Source: Arthrobacter sp. zg-Y1171 (GTDB lineage Bacteria > Actinomycetota > Actinomycetes > Actinomycetales > Micrococcaceae). Taken from it: a DNA stretch of 64,000 nt. Positions 48,353 through 56,861 of the stretch are shown here, piece by piece. A program made the position numbers and the translations under genes. The DNA is taken from the NCBI RefSeq assembly GCF_025244845.1, contig NZ_CP104264.1:992001-1056000 (forward strand), given 5' to 3'. Under the pieces are notes generated by a model that was given only the letters and a program-made list of their open reading frames with translations, did no database searches and was not told the origin of the DNA. The first letter of the stretch is position 1; the number at the start of each line of letters is the position of its first letter.

Positions 48353-49513
48353 ATGGCCTCCAGCACGAACCTCGTCAATGCCACGGCTTTCCAGCGACTG
48401 GCCGCCAAGGCACTGGACGCGCTGCCGTCCGCGGTGCTGTTGCTGGCCGTGACCTGGCTGTTCTCGCTGGTCGGGGGCGACGACACCCGGATACTGGGGA
48501 TGACAACGGGAGCGGTACTGGCCGGCGGATATGCGCTGTGGCTCTGGATCTGGGAAGCCGGTTCCGGCAAGACCCCGGGAAACCTCGCCTTGGGCATCCG
48601 GACCACCAGCGGCAACGGACACGCCCCGGGGCTGGTCCCCGTGCTGCTGCGAAACGCACTGCTCGGGGTGTCCGGCGTCGTGGTGGTAGGGCCGGTGGTT
48701 CTGCTGGTCTCCAACCTGTGGGATAAGAACCACCAGCGGCAGGGCTGGCATGACAAGGTTGCAGGCACCCTGGTGGTGGACGTGCGGGCCGGCCGTGATC
48801 CGCTGCTGACGGGCGGAATCCGTGCCAGCGGCGCCGCTGCCCCCGAAAGCAGCGCAGACCCTTCCTCGGCGCCATCAGCCGGCTCTGCTGCCGCCCCGGT
48901 CACTGCGGTGCCGGGGTTCCCCTCTTCCGCCGTCCCCCAGACTGCTTCGTCCCCGTTCCAGACCGTGCCTGCCGCCGTGGCTGGTGCTCCTGCCGCACCG
49001 GCTGGTGCGCCCGTCCCGGCTCCGGTCTCCCCGCGGCGCGCGGCGGCTGCGGCGCTGACTGCCGGGGCGCTGCCGGCCCCTGTGCCGGCCCCAGCCCCGG
49101 CCGCTGCCGCTGCCCCGGCGGACGTTCCCCAGCATCCGGACGATGAGCTGGAAATGACCCGGGTGGCGTCCCGGCACCGCTCGACCGGCGTGTTGGTGCA
49201 GTTCGACGACGGTGCCGCCGTCGTCGTCACCGGCACCGCGCTGCTGGGGCGGAATCCGGCAACCAAGCCCCAGGAAACGGTGGGGCAGCTACTCGACTTC
49301 GCGGACATGGGCCGCTCGGTCTCCAAGACCCATCTGCACCTGCAGGCGGATCCAAACGGCGTCTGGGTGACGGACCGCAATTCGACCAACGGCAGCGCCG
49401 TCGTCACCGCCCAGGGACTGCGGGAGGAGCTTGAACCGCTGCGCCCCGTCCTTGCCCCCGCGGGCAGCACCGTTTTCTTCGGTGACCGCAGCTTCACCGT
49501 CTCCCGGGCCTAG
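48353..49513 (+). CDS. RDD membrane protein with C-terminal FHA domain
   Basis: 386 residues. RDD domain at 8-145 with three membrane spans (LDALPSAVLLLAVTWLFSLVG, the GSGKTPGNLALGIRT hallmark, WHDKVAGTLVVD), a 110-residue Ala/Pro-rich linker, and an FHA domain at about 270-386 with LLGRNPAT, GRSVSKTHLHL and VTDRNSTNGS, i.e. Arg, Ser, His/Asn of the phosphothreonine site. The ATG follows the previous stop without spacing. It is the last gene of the operon and ends 27 bases from the end of the convergent eccC, so it may bring phosphorylated partners to the secretion membrane complex. Confidence 0.9.
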   Translation: MASSTNLVNATAFQRLAAKALDALPSAVLLLAVTWLFSLVGGDDTRILGMTTGAVLAGGYALWLWIWEAGSGKTPGNLALGIRTTSGNGHAPGLVPVLLRNALLGVSGVVVVGPVVLLVSNLWDKNHQRQGWHDKVAGTLVVDVRAGRDPLLTGGIRASGAAAPESSADPSSAPSAGSAAAPVTAVPGFPSSAVPQTASSPFQTVPAAVAGAPAAPAGAPVPAPVSPRRAAAAALTAGALPAPVPAPAPAAAAAPADVPQHPDDELEMTRVASRHRSTGVLVQFDDGAAVVVTGTALLGRNPATKPQETVGQLLDFADMGRSVSKTHLHLQADPNGVWVTDRNSTNGSAVVTAQGLREELEPLRPVLAPAGSTVFFGDRSFTVSRA

Positions 49514-49540
49514 GAGTCCCGGGCCGCGTCCAGCCTGTAA

Positions 49541-52500
49541 TCAGCGCGCCGGTTCTCCCACCAGCACGTCGCTGGCCGTCTCGTTCCAGAACAGCTGGAG
49601 GGTCTGTACCGGCCGTCCGGGCTGGACCAATTGGGCGCGTCCCGGTGGCAGTGCCCGGGCCCGGACACCGTTGATGAGCGTGCCTTCCCCGCGGTCGCCG
49701 GAGAGGATCAGCGCCGCGGCACCGGAATCACGCAGGGCCGTGAAGAAGGACTCGTACATGCCCCGGCTGGCACCGCGGACCCGGCGGGAAAGCACGGCGT
49801 GCAGCCCGATCTCCGGGGCCAGCGGCAGGAAGGGCGTCAATCTGCTCAGGGGGGACGAGCCACCGGCGGTCAGTACGTCATAGTCGTCGATCACCAGCAC
49901 CACCCGGGGCAGGGCGGCGACCTCTTCGGGGGTGGCGCTGATCCGTTTCTGCAGCTCCCCAGCTACGGCGGATGCCAGCTGTTCGGCCAGGGCCGCGCTG
50001 GTGGCATAACCGCCCAGGTAGTCGTCCGGCACCTCGTCCGCGAGCGTGCGCCGCGGATCGAAAACCGCGAACACAATGTCCTCGGCGTTGTGCTGTTCGG
50101 CCAGGCGACGGATCACCGACCGCATGGCGTTGGTCTTGCCGGCGCCGTCGTCGCCCATGATCACCAGATGGCGTTCCTTGTTGTGCAGGTCCAGCAGCTC
50201 GGTGCCCAGGTCCGTCTCGCGCTGGCCCAGCGGCACCGTGGCCGGGGCCGCCGGCGTGGGGGCGGTTGCTGCGTCCACCACTGCCGGCAGGACGCGGACC
50301 TGCATGGCGCGTTCGTCCGTGGAGGCGGAAACCGCGTCCACCAGGTCCCGCATCCCGGAGTTGGCGGTGTCCGGGTCCGATTCGGAGTCGATGCGCGGAA
50401 GGGCGAAATGCCCCTGCAGCTTCCGGTCCATCAGTGCCCGGCCGGGCGTTCCCGGGCTCACGGCCTCGGCCAGTTTCCGGCCGTGCGCAGATTCCCCGGG
50501 ATCGGACAGGCGCAGTTCAATCCGGTTGCCGAAGAAGCTTTGCTGCGCAATGCGGATTTCGTTCATCCTCGAGCAGGTCACCACCACATGGATGCCGTAC
50601 CCGCCGCCTCGGCTGATCAGGGCATGCACGGATTTTTCAATCTCTTCGAACTCGTCCGAGAGCTGCCCGTAGCCGTCCAGCACCATCACGATGTCCGCAC
50701 TGGGCAGTTCCGGGATGCCGCCCTGCGCACACAGACGGCGCAGAGTGGGCAGCGAGTCGATCTGGTACTTCTCGAAGATCCGCTCCCGCTGGGAGAGCAT
50801 GGCCAGGATTTCATCCACCGTACGGCGGACCACCTCACGGTTGGTGCGTACCGCCACACCACCCACGTGGGGGAGCCCTTCGAGCGGAACCAGGCCGCTG
50901 CCGAGGAGGTCAATGGCGTAGATACCCACTTCGGCCGGGGAATGGGTCAGGGACAGGCTGGCGACGAGCGTGCGCAGGGCGGTGCTTTTGCCGGTCTGCG
51001 GTCCGCCGACAATTGCCGCATTGCCGCCGTTGGCAGCCAGGTCCAGTTCCCAGATGCCCTGCCACTGCTTCGCCGGATCATCGAGCAGCCCTACCGGGAC
51101 CTTCAAACCGCCGCCGGTAGCCAGGCGAATGCCGTGGCTGGTGGCGTCCAGCCCGCCCGCGGCGATGTCCAGCGCAATGCCTCCGGGGAGCGGCGGCAGC
51201 CAGATCGGTTCGACGGCGCGGGGGAATTTCGCGAGCGTGTCCATCAGGGTGGAGAGCACCGTGGGTCCGGTGGTCCGCTTGGAGCCGGAAGTCGACGCCG
51301 GTTTGGCGGGGTCCTGCGGTACAGCCTCTTCGAGGGTCGCGGCATACCGCGGGACGCGCAGGACGGCGGGCCGCCCGGCGTCGTCCGTCTCCGGCTCGTC
51401 CTCTTCTTCCAGCTCAAGCGGGCCGGACACATACCCGGACTTGAACCGGGTATACGTGGTGGTGTCCACCTTCAGGTACCCGAACCCGGGGACCGGCGGC
51501 AGGTGGAAGGCATCGGGGGTGTCCAGCACGGTCCGGGACTCAGCCTCGGAGAGCGTGCGCAGGCCGATCCGGTAGGACAGATAGGTGTCCAGGCCGCGGA
51601 GCTTGCCGCCCTCGATGCGCTGGCTGGAGAGCAGCAGGTGCACGCCGATCGACCGCCCAATGCGGCCGATGGACAGGAAAAGCTCGATGAAGTCCGGGCG
51701 TGCGGTCAGGAGCTCGCCGAATTCGTCAATGATCACCACCAGGTGCGGCAGCGGTGCCAGGTCCTTGCCCTGCGCCAGCAGCTCCTGCCGGTGCAGCTGG
51801 TAGTCGGTGATGTTGGCGAGGTTGCCGGCCTCCTTAAGGACTTCCTGCCGGCGCTGGATCTCGCCGGAGAGGCTGGCATAGACGCGTTCGATCAGGCTGA
51901 CGTCGTCGGAAAGGTTGGTGATGACGCCGGTGACCTGGGGTGCGTTGGCGAAGGGGGCAAACGTGGCGCCGCCCTTGTAGTCCACCAGCACCATGGCCAG
52001 CACCTCGGGGGAGTGCGTGGCCAGCAGGCCCACCACGAGGCTGCGCAGCATTTCGGACTTGCCGGAGCCGGTGGCACCCACGCACAGGCCGTGCGGGCCG
52101 TGCCCGAACTGTGCCGATTCCTTCAGGTCCAGCAGGGCCGGACGGCCGCGGTCATCGGGACCCAGCGGAACCCGCAGGAAGTCCACCTCCCCGCGGGGCT
52201 TCCACAACCGGCGGATATCGGCTTCATCCAGGCGCGGGGAGAGGCCCAGCATTTCCAGGAACCCCTGGGAGTTTTCCGACGAATCGTGTTCCATCGAATC
52301 GGGGGAGAGCCGCAGCGGGGCCAGGCTGCGGGCCAGGGACTGTGCGAGCGGGACCGGCAACTGGTCCAGGGTGCCCGCCTCGATCACCGGCTCCACGGGG
52401 TCGGCCCGGTAGTTTTCCACCCGGAAGCCCTCGCCGTCCTCGCTGATGCGGATGGCCACTTCGCTGGGTTCCTGCCGGCGTTCCTGCACCAGGAACAGCG

Positions 52501-53548
52501 TGGTGATCCCAAGGGCGCCGGGGGAGGACTGCTTGTCCGGGACTGCCAGCTCCACCGGCAGCTCTCCGTAGGAGTCGGCAACCACCAGCAGGCGGGGCAG
52601 CGCCGTGCCCACGCCTCCGCGCAGGAAGTTTTTCCGGGACTCCGCGGCCAGGCTGGAACGTCCGTGGAGGTCATCGGCCAGCAGATCCGACAAGACGTCC
52701 ATGGACGGGGCGAGCCGCCGGACGGGTCCGGTGCGGTGGGTGCTTTTCTGATCGGCCAGATGGGGCAGCCACGTGGCCCACTCCCAGTTTTCCCGTTCGG
52801 CCTCGGGCACGGCCAGGGCCAGGTGGAGGTCCTCCGGGGAATGGAAGGCCGCACCCTGGACCAGCAGCAGGCGGCTGACCCGCAGCACGAACTCCCTTGA
52901 GCCGACAATGCTGACATTCCCGGCGCAGTCCAGCGGTACCGTCAACGGCAGTTCGGGGCTGGACTCGTAGCGCCGCTTGAGGATCTCCAATTCGGTCGTC
53001 ATGAAGGTGTCACTCTGCATTACCGCCGAACCGGAGTTCATGATCTGCACTTCACGGTTTTGGCGCGGACCGGTACCGATGCGCACGTGCAGGAAATCCT
53101 CGTTGTGCCGGCGCCGCTCCCAGATCCGTCGGGTGTTGCGGATGATGTCGAACAGGGCGTCCGGCGGCGGGCTGGCAATCCGGGCCACCTTGACGGCCGT
53201 GTGTTCCTCGGCGCGGAGCGTCGCACGGCAGCGTTCCAGATACTCGAGATAGTTTTCCCGCTGTTCCTTGCGCTGGCGGCCCTGCTTGCCGCGCTGGCTG
53301 ACCATCATGATGACGGAGGCCAGGATGGTGACCACCATGGCCAGAGCGCCCACGGCAGCCAGCGGGGATCCGCGGAAGAGCATCATGACCGTCATGGAGA
53401 CGCCTGCGCCGAGGAGGGGGACCAGCGACATCATGTTCATGCCGCCCTTGCCTTGTTGCATCTGCGGCGGGGCGTCCATGGTGAACGGTTCCAGGCCGCG
53501 GGCGGGCGCCGTGGTCCGGGCCGGCCGGTGCAGGATCCGAACGCTCAT
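49541..53548 (-). CDS. eccC: EccC-type FtsK/SpoIIIE ATPase of type VII secretion
   Basis: 1335 residues, the motor and substrate receptor of the T7SS. Two membrane spans (about 41-82) follow a short N-terminus; then a DUF region (about 100-460) and three P-loop domains: D1 with GATGSGKSE (about 491) and VVIIDEFGELL, D2 with GGPQTGKST (about 850) and VMVLDGYGQLS, and D3 with GDDGAGKTN (about 1135) and VLVIDDYDVL. D1 keeps the Walker B acidic pair; D2 has Gly after the Asp, so it is probably a regulatory, substrate-binding ATPase domain. There is no N-terminal FHA pair as in firmicute EssC; FHA domains are encoded separately. It overlaps the MinD-like gene by four bases. Confidence 0.95.
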   Translation of the reverse strand: MSVRILHRPARTTAPARGLEPFTMDAPPQMQQGKGGMNMMSLVPLLGAGVSMTVMMLFRGSPLAAVGALAMVVTILASVIMMVSQRGKQGRQRKEQRENYLEYLERCRATLRAEEHTAVKVARIASPPPDALFDIIRNTRRIWERRRHNEDFLHVRIGTGPRQNREVQIMNSGSAVMQSDTFMTTELEILKRRYESSPELPLTVPLDCAGNVSIVGSREFVLRVSRLLLVQGAAFHSPEDLHLALAVPEAERENWEWATWLPHLADQKSTHRTGPVRRLAPSMDVLSDLLADDLHGRSSLAAESRKNFLRGGVGTALPRLLVVADSYGELPVELAVPDKQSSPGALGITTLFLVQERRQEPSEVAIRISEDGEGFRVENYRADPVEPVIEAGTLDQLPVPLAQSLARSLAPLRLSPDSMEHDSSENSQGFLEMLGLSPRLDEADIRRLWKPRGEVDFLRVPLGPDDRGRPALLDLKESAQFGHGPHGLCVGATGSGKSEMLRSLVVGLLATHSPEVLAMVLVDYKGGATFAPFANAPQVTGVITNLSDDVSLIERVYASLSGEIQRRQEVLKEAGNLANITDYQLHRQELLAQGKDLAPLPHLVVIIDEFGELLTARPDFIELFLSIGRIGRSIGVHLLLSSQRIEGGKLRGLDTYLSYRIGLRTLSEAESRTVLDTPDAFHLPPVPGFGYLKVDTTTYTRFKSGYVSGPLELEEEDEPETDDAGRPAVLRVPRYAATLEEAVPQDPAKPASTSGSKRTTGPTVLSTLMDTLAKFPRAVEPIWLPPLPGGIALDIAAGGLDATSHGIRLATGGGLKVPVGLLDDPAKQWQGIWELDLAANGGNAAIVGGPQTGKSTALRTLVASLSLTHSPAEVGIYAIDLLGSGLVPLEGLPHVGGVAVRTNREVVRRTVDEILAMLSQRERIFEKYQIDSLPTLRRLCAQGGIPELPSADIVMVLDGYGQLSDEFEEIEKSVHALISRGGGYGIHVVVTCSRMNEIRIAQQSFFGNRIELRLSDPGESAHGRKLAEAVSPGTPGRALMDRKLQGHFALPRIDSESDPDTANSGMRDLVDAVSASTDERAMQVRVLPAVVDAATAPTPAAPATVPLGQRETDLGTELLDLHNKERHLVIMGDDGAGKTNAMRSVIRRLAEQHNAEDIVFAVFDPRRTLADEVPDDYLGGYATSAALAEQLASAVAGELQKRISATPEEVAALPRVVLVIDDYDVLTAGGSSPLSRLTPFLPLAPEIGLHAVLSRRVRGASRGMYESFFTALRDSGAAALILSGDRGEGTLINGVRARALPPGRAQLVQPGRPVQTLQLFWNETASDVLVGEPAR

Positions 53549-54513
53549 GCCGTGGCCCTCGCCAGGACGCCGGCGGCCAGGGCGGCCGCCTCGAGACGGG
53601 TTCGCCGGGCGAGCAGGCCAAGGCTGATTTCCACTCCGGCGGCGAGGTGCCGGTCATATCCCAGCCCGACGGCGTCGATACCCATGCGCGTCAGACGGCG
53701 GGCTTCGGCGTCGGCGCGGAACGGCCCGTCCGGCTGGTTCCGGACTACCACCACCAGCAGCGGCACGGCCGCCAGTGCCGGGTCCCGCTGCCAGGCCGTG
53801 GCGTACAGGCCGGCATCTTCCAGGCCCGCCACGGAGGCCGTTGTCGTGAAGACCGCCAGATGCGACTGGGAAAGCGCCCACCGCGTGCTGGGGAGATCCA
53901 GCCCGGTGCCGCAGTCCATCACGGTGATGGGGCAGTACCGGGAGATGGTCAGGGACAGTGCCTTGGCGGCGGCGTCGTCGGCGGCCGGCCGTCCACCGGT
54001 GCCGCGGCGCCCGGTGACCAGCAGGTTTCCGCGGCCGGCGGGGGTCAGCAGCGCGGAGAGGTCAGCCAGCGACGCCGGCGGGCGGCGGGACAGCTCGGCT
54101 GCGGCGATATCCAGGGAGGCTGCGTCGGGGACACCGGTGCGCAGCGCCAGCGTGCCGCCGGAGGGAGCGTTGTCCAGGACCGTAACGGCGTCGGTGCGCA
54201 TGGAGGAGTAGACCGATCCGAGCAGGGCCGCCAGCGTGGTCTTTCCGGCACCGCCGCGGGAGCCGACGACGGCGATGCGCCGGCCGGTGGACACCGGGGC
54301 CTGCGCCCCGGCCGCGGCCTCGGCCAGACGGTGCGGATAATCATCCCCGCGGAAGAGGTTCCCCGCGGAGCTGACCGACCGGCGGAGCAGGCCCTCGGCC
54401 GGACGGGTCCGCAGGGTGCGGCGGAGTCTCTGGGGTGTTGATTCGAAGCCGTCCGGGGTGGCGGTACCAGGGGCACCGTAGGGCAGCGGCTCGGCGTTCA
54501 CGGGTGAGCTCAT
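53545..54513 (-). CDS. MinD/ParA-like ATPase of the T7SS operon (EspI-like)
   Basis: 322 residues. A disordered N-terminal 75 residues with Pro/Arg, then a deviant Walker A GSRGGAGKTTLAALLGS (about 83-100), TVLDNAPSGGTLALRTG, VMDCGTGLDLPSTRWAL (switch II-like Asp) and a C-terminal alpha/beta part. MinD-like proteins of this type (e.g. EspI in ESX systems) sit in T7SS operons and regulate secretion; the assignment here is from fold and context. ATG 54513 has GGAGGAC upstream, and the stop overlaps the eccC start. Confidence 0.87.
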   Translation of the reverse strand: MSSPVNAEPLPYGAPGTATPDGFESTPQRLRRTLRTRPAEGLLRRSVSSAGNLFRGDDYPHRLAEAAAGAQAPVSTGRRIAVVGSRGGAGKTTLAALLGSVYSSMRTDAVTVLDNAPSGGTLALRTGVPDAASLDIAAAELSRRPPASLADLSALLTPAGRGNLLVTGRRGTGGRPAADDAAAKALSLTISRYCPITVMDCGTGLDLPSTRWALSQSHLAVFTTTASVAGLEDAGLYATAWQRDPALAAVPLLVVVVRNQPDGPFRADAEARRLTRMGIDAVGLGYDRHLAAGVEISLGLLARRTRLEAAALAAGVLARATA

Positions 54514-54604
54514 GGCTATAGTCCTCCACCGGCCGCGGCGGCCGGATCAGCGGGATGAAAGGTGGCGGATGGCGGGCAGGCCCGCGGGTGAAGCGATTCG
54601 CCCA

Positions 54605-55930
54605 TCAGAAGCTGTCCAACAGCTGGGAGTAGATGCCGAACATCCCGATGACCAGGGGAATCGATGCCAGGATGGCGAAGGTCTCCAGGCGCTTGGCCAG
54701 CAGGCGAAGGCGGGCTTCGGCGTGGTCCGGCAGGTCAAGGGTCAGGCTGACCGCGATGCAGGCGGCAAGGATCAGCACCGCCAGGCCCACAGCCCAGGGC
54801 GCGGAGGAGAAGAACCGCAGGGATGCGAGGGTGAGGGCGGTCAGCCCCACTCCGGACGCGGCGTACAGCGAAATGCGTTCGGCGGCGAGCGGGAAGGACC
54901 GGGCCCGGAGGAAGACCGCCAGGGTCAGGGCGAACAGCAGCGACAGCGTCCATTTCTGGTGCTCTGTGTCGGTGCCGAGCACCCAGAGCCCCAACGCTAT
55001 GGAAACCGATGTAAGGACCGCGCCCAGGGTGAGGCCCCGATGGGCACCGGCCACGGCCTCAAGCGCATCCGTCCTGCTGATGGTTCCACCGGTGGCGCGC
55101 TGGTCATCCAGGGTTGCCAGGCCGGAGGCGGACAGTGCCAGCTTCGGCAGCAGGCCGAGCAGGAGGACACTCGCCACGGCGGCCAGCGCTGCCGTGCGGG
55201 AAGGGTTCTCGGAAACGATCCCCGCCGCCGCCCAGATCACGGTGGCCAAGGCAAGGGTGCCGGCGCCCGTGAAGAGGGCCCGCGGGTTGGCTGCACTCAG
55301 TCCCATTCCCACAAGGGTTAGCACGGACAGTCCGGCGAACAACAGCAGGGTTGTTTCCGGTTCCAGGTCGCCGCGCAGCAGGGCGCCCAGGCCCAGCAGC
55401 CAGCCGGCCCCCTGCAGGGTGGGACCGATGGCCGAGGTCCGTGGCGGCCGTGCCAGCGCAGTGCCGGCCGTGAGGAGCACCAGGGACGCGGAGAGCAACA
55501 GCCACCAGGCGTCGTCGGGGGCCACCGAGCCCAGGAGGATCTCTGCCCCTGCCCACAGGCCCACGGCAGCGAAGATGCCGGCGGTCAATTCCCGGAACCT
55601 GTCCGTCCAGCGGCCGGAGACGGCCTCGGTCTCGCTGACCACCAGGTCCGTGACGTCGTAGACGACGGCGGCGGGGGGCGCCTCGGACGCGTTGCAGAGC
55701 AGCAGGGAGGAACCGTCGGCTATTTCCGCACTGCTCAGCGTGCTCTCCGCGGCCAACTCGGTGCCGTCGGGTCCTACCAGGACCTTGGCGGCTACCTCAT
55801 CTGCCGGCGGGTCGTTCAGCAGCTCCAGGACCTGCGGCATCAGTGCGCCAACGGGCTGGTCCGACGGCAGCAGCAGGTCCAGGTGGCGCCGGGAACCGAT
55901 CAGTGTCACTCGGGTGAAAGCATGGGCCAT
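54605..55930 (-). CDS. eccD: EccD-type membrane channel component with ubiquitin-like domain
   Basis: 441 residues. N-terminal YukD/ubiquitin-like domain (residues 4-85: FTRVTLIGSRRHLDLLLPSD ... DGSSLLLCNASEAP), a cytoplasmic linker (to about 135) and 11 hydrophobic spans to the C-terminus. This is the EccD layout of actinobacterial T7SS. ATG 55930 starts at the ubiquitin-like domain; the longer open frame upstream overlaps the preceding small gene and is not credible. It lies five bases after the stop of that gene, and 91 bases before the MinD-like gene. Confidence 0.9.
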   Translation of the reverse strand: MAHAFTRVTLIGSRRHLDLLLPSDQPVGALMPQVLELLNDPPADEVAAKVLVGPDGTELAAESTLSSAEIADGSSLLLCNASEAPPAAVVYDVTDLVVSETEAVSGRWTDRFRELTAGIFAAVGLWAGAEILLGSVAPDDAWWLLLSASLVLLTAGTALARPPRTSAIGPTLQGAGWLLGLGALLRGDLEPETTLLLFAGLSVLTLVGMGLSAANPRALFTGAGTLALATVIWAAAGIVSENPSRTAALAAVASVLLLGLLPKLALSASGLATLDDQRATGGTISRTDALEAVAGAHRGLTLGAVLTSVSIALGLWVLGTDTEHQKWTLSLLFALTLAVFLRARSFPLAAERISLYAASGVGLTALTLASLRFFSSAPWAVGLAVLILAACIAVSLTLDLPDHAEARLRLLAKRLETFAILASIPLVIGMFGIYSQLLDSF

Positions 55931-55935
55931 GGCGG

Positions 55936-56313
55936 CTAGGATCCTGTCTGCATCGAAAAGGCAACGTTGTACCGGCCGGCGGGGCCGACGTCGTAATGCG
56001 CATCGCGGGGGTCCGAAGAGTGGTAGGCAGCCGAATTCTGCTGCCGGCGCTGCTCCTCCTGCTTTTGGCGGTTCTCTTCCAGGAGGTTGCTCACGAAGGA
56101 ATACCCCACGCAGACCGCGGCGATGACCGCTGCGGCAGCCACGCTGAACAGGAAGAGGCGCACACTGTCCATCCACCGGCGCTCGTTCGGGTTTTCCCCG
56201 TACAGCAGGGCGCCGAGCAGCCGGTTCCGGCGCACGGTCACGGATTCGATCAGCTGATTGTCATAGTCGCTCGCCAAAATAAGTCCCCCCACCACTTGGA
56301 CAAGTACCGACAT
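55936..56313 (-). CDS. small T7SS membrane protein, possibly a reduced EccB
   Basis: About 125 residues. A cytoplasmic N-terminus containing SVTVRRNRLLGALLYGENPNERRWMDSVRLF, one span (LFSVAAAAVIAAVCVGYSFVS, about 60-80), and a Gln/Glu/Arg-rich helix then a polar tail outside the membrane. The topology and the Arg-rich segment before the span recall the N-terminus of EccB, but the large periplasmic repeat domain is missing, so the identity is uncertain. ATG 56313 is preceded closely by AAGGAT; GTG 56346 is an alternative. First gene of the minus-strand T7SS operon. Confidence 0.65.
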   Translation of the reverse strand: MSVLVQVVGGLILASDYDNQLIESVTVRRNRLLGALLYGENPNERRWMDSVRLFLFSVAAAAVIAAVCVGYSFVSNLLEENRQKQEEQRRQQNSAAYHSSDPRDAHYDVGPAGRYNVAFSMQTGS

Positions 56314-56456
56314 ATCCTTACACGATCCGGGTGGGGTCTGCGTCACACGCGCCGGAGCCGCACCGCCGAAGCTGCGGCGTACGTTGTGGATGCCGGGCCG
56401 CGGGTGCTAAAGCTTGAGTAATTATTCACCGCACACGCACCGATGAAGGAGCCGCA

Positions 56457-56774
56457 ATGAGCACCAACCCGGAGATGGAAGAGCGCCGACTGGACGATTG
56501 GAGCCGGCGCCTTACCCAGGCGCTGCAGATCCTGGATCTTGAAGTGGACCACAAGATGCTCGTGGAGCTGGCGGAGAAGTCGGCCCGGACCGTTGCAGAC
56601 AACGCGGGCCTGGTCAGTGCCTTTGTGGTCGGGTACGCAGCCGGACTCACCACCACCAGCGGGCGGAAATCCTCTGAAGAAGCGGTCCGGAAAGCGGCGG
56701 AAACCGCCTTCCAGCTGGCTGAAACCGGTTTGGAAGGCCCGGACCAGCCCGGCTGGAAGGGCTCTGCCCAGTAA
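56457..56774 (+). CDS. DUF6457 protein linked to molybdopterin enzymes
   Basis: 105 residues, helical: RLDDWSRRLTQALQILDLEVDHKMLVELAEKSARTVADNAGLVSAFVVGYAAGL. The pattern of charged first helix and DNAGLVSAFVVGYAAG matches DUF6457, which occurs alone or fused to MobA-like guanylyltransferase near molybdenum enzymes. GAAGGAG precedes the ATG by six bases. It faces the FdhF/YdeP oxidoreductase gene tail to tail, in agreement with a role in molybdenum cofactor handling (inferred). Confidence 0.82.
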   Translation: MSTNPEMEERRLDDWSRRLTQALQILDLEVDHKMLVELAEKSARTVADNAGLVSAFVVGYAAGLTTTSGRKSSEEAVRKAAETAFQLAETGLEGPDQPGWKGSAQ

Positions 56775-56786
56775 GCAGACGCCCAT

Positions 56787-56830
56787 ACGCACAACAGGCC
56801 GGGACCGAAGTCCTGGCCTGTTGTGCGTTT
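56787..56830. terminator. bidirectional hairpin between DUF6457 and fdhF genes
   Basis: 14 perfect pairs (56787-56800 with 56815-56828) with an inner GGAC/GTCC helix. It lies between two convergent stops; a short GTTT follows on the plus strand. Confidence 0.78.
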
Positions 56831-56861
56831 GGCTGCCTACATGGGTGCCCCTACGGTGCCC

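Noticed and set aside
49631..52900. 1089-residue plus-strand open frame opposite eccC
   Set aside because: Shadow frame; eccC has clear Walker motifs on the other strand.
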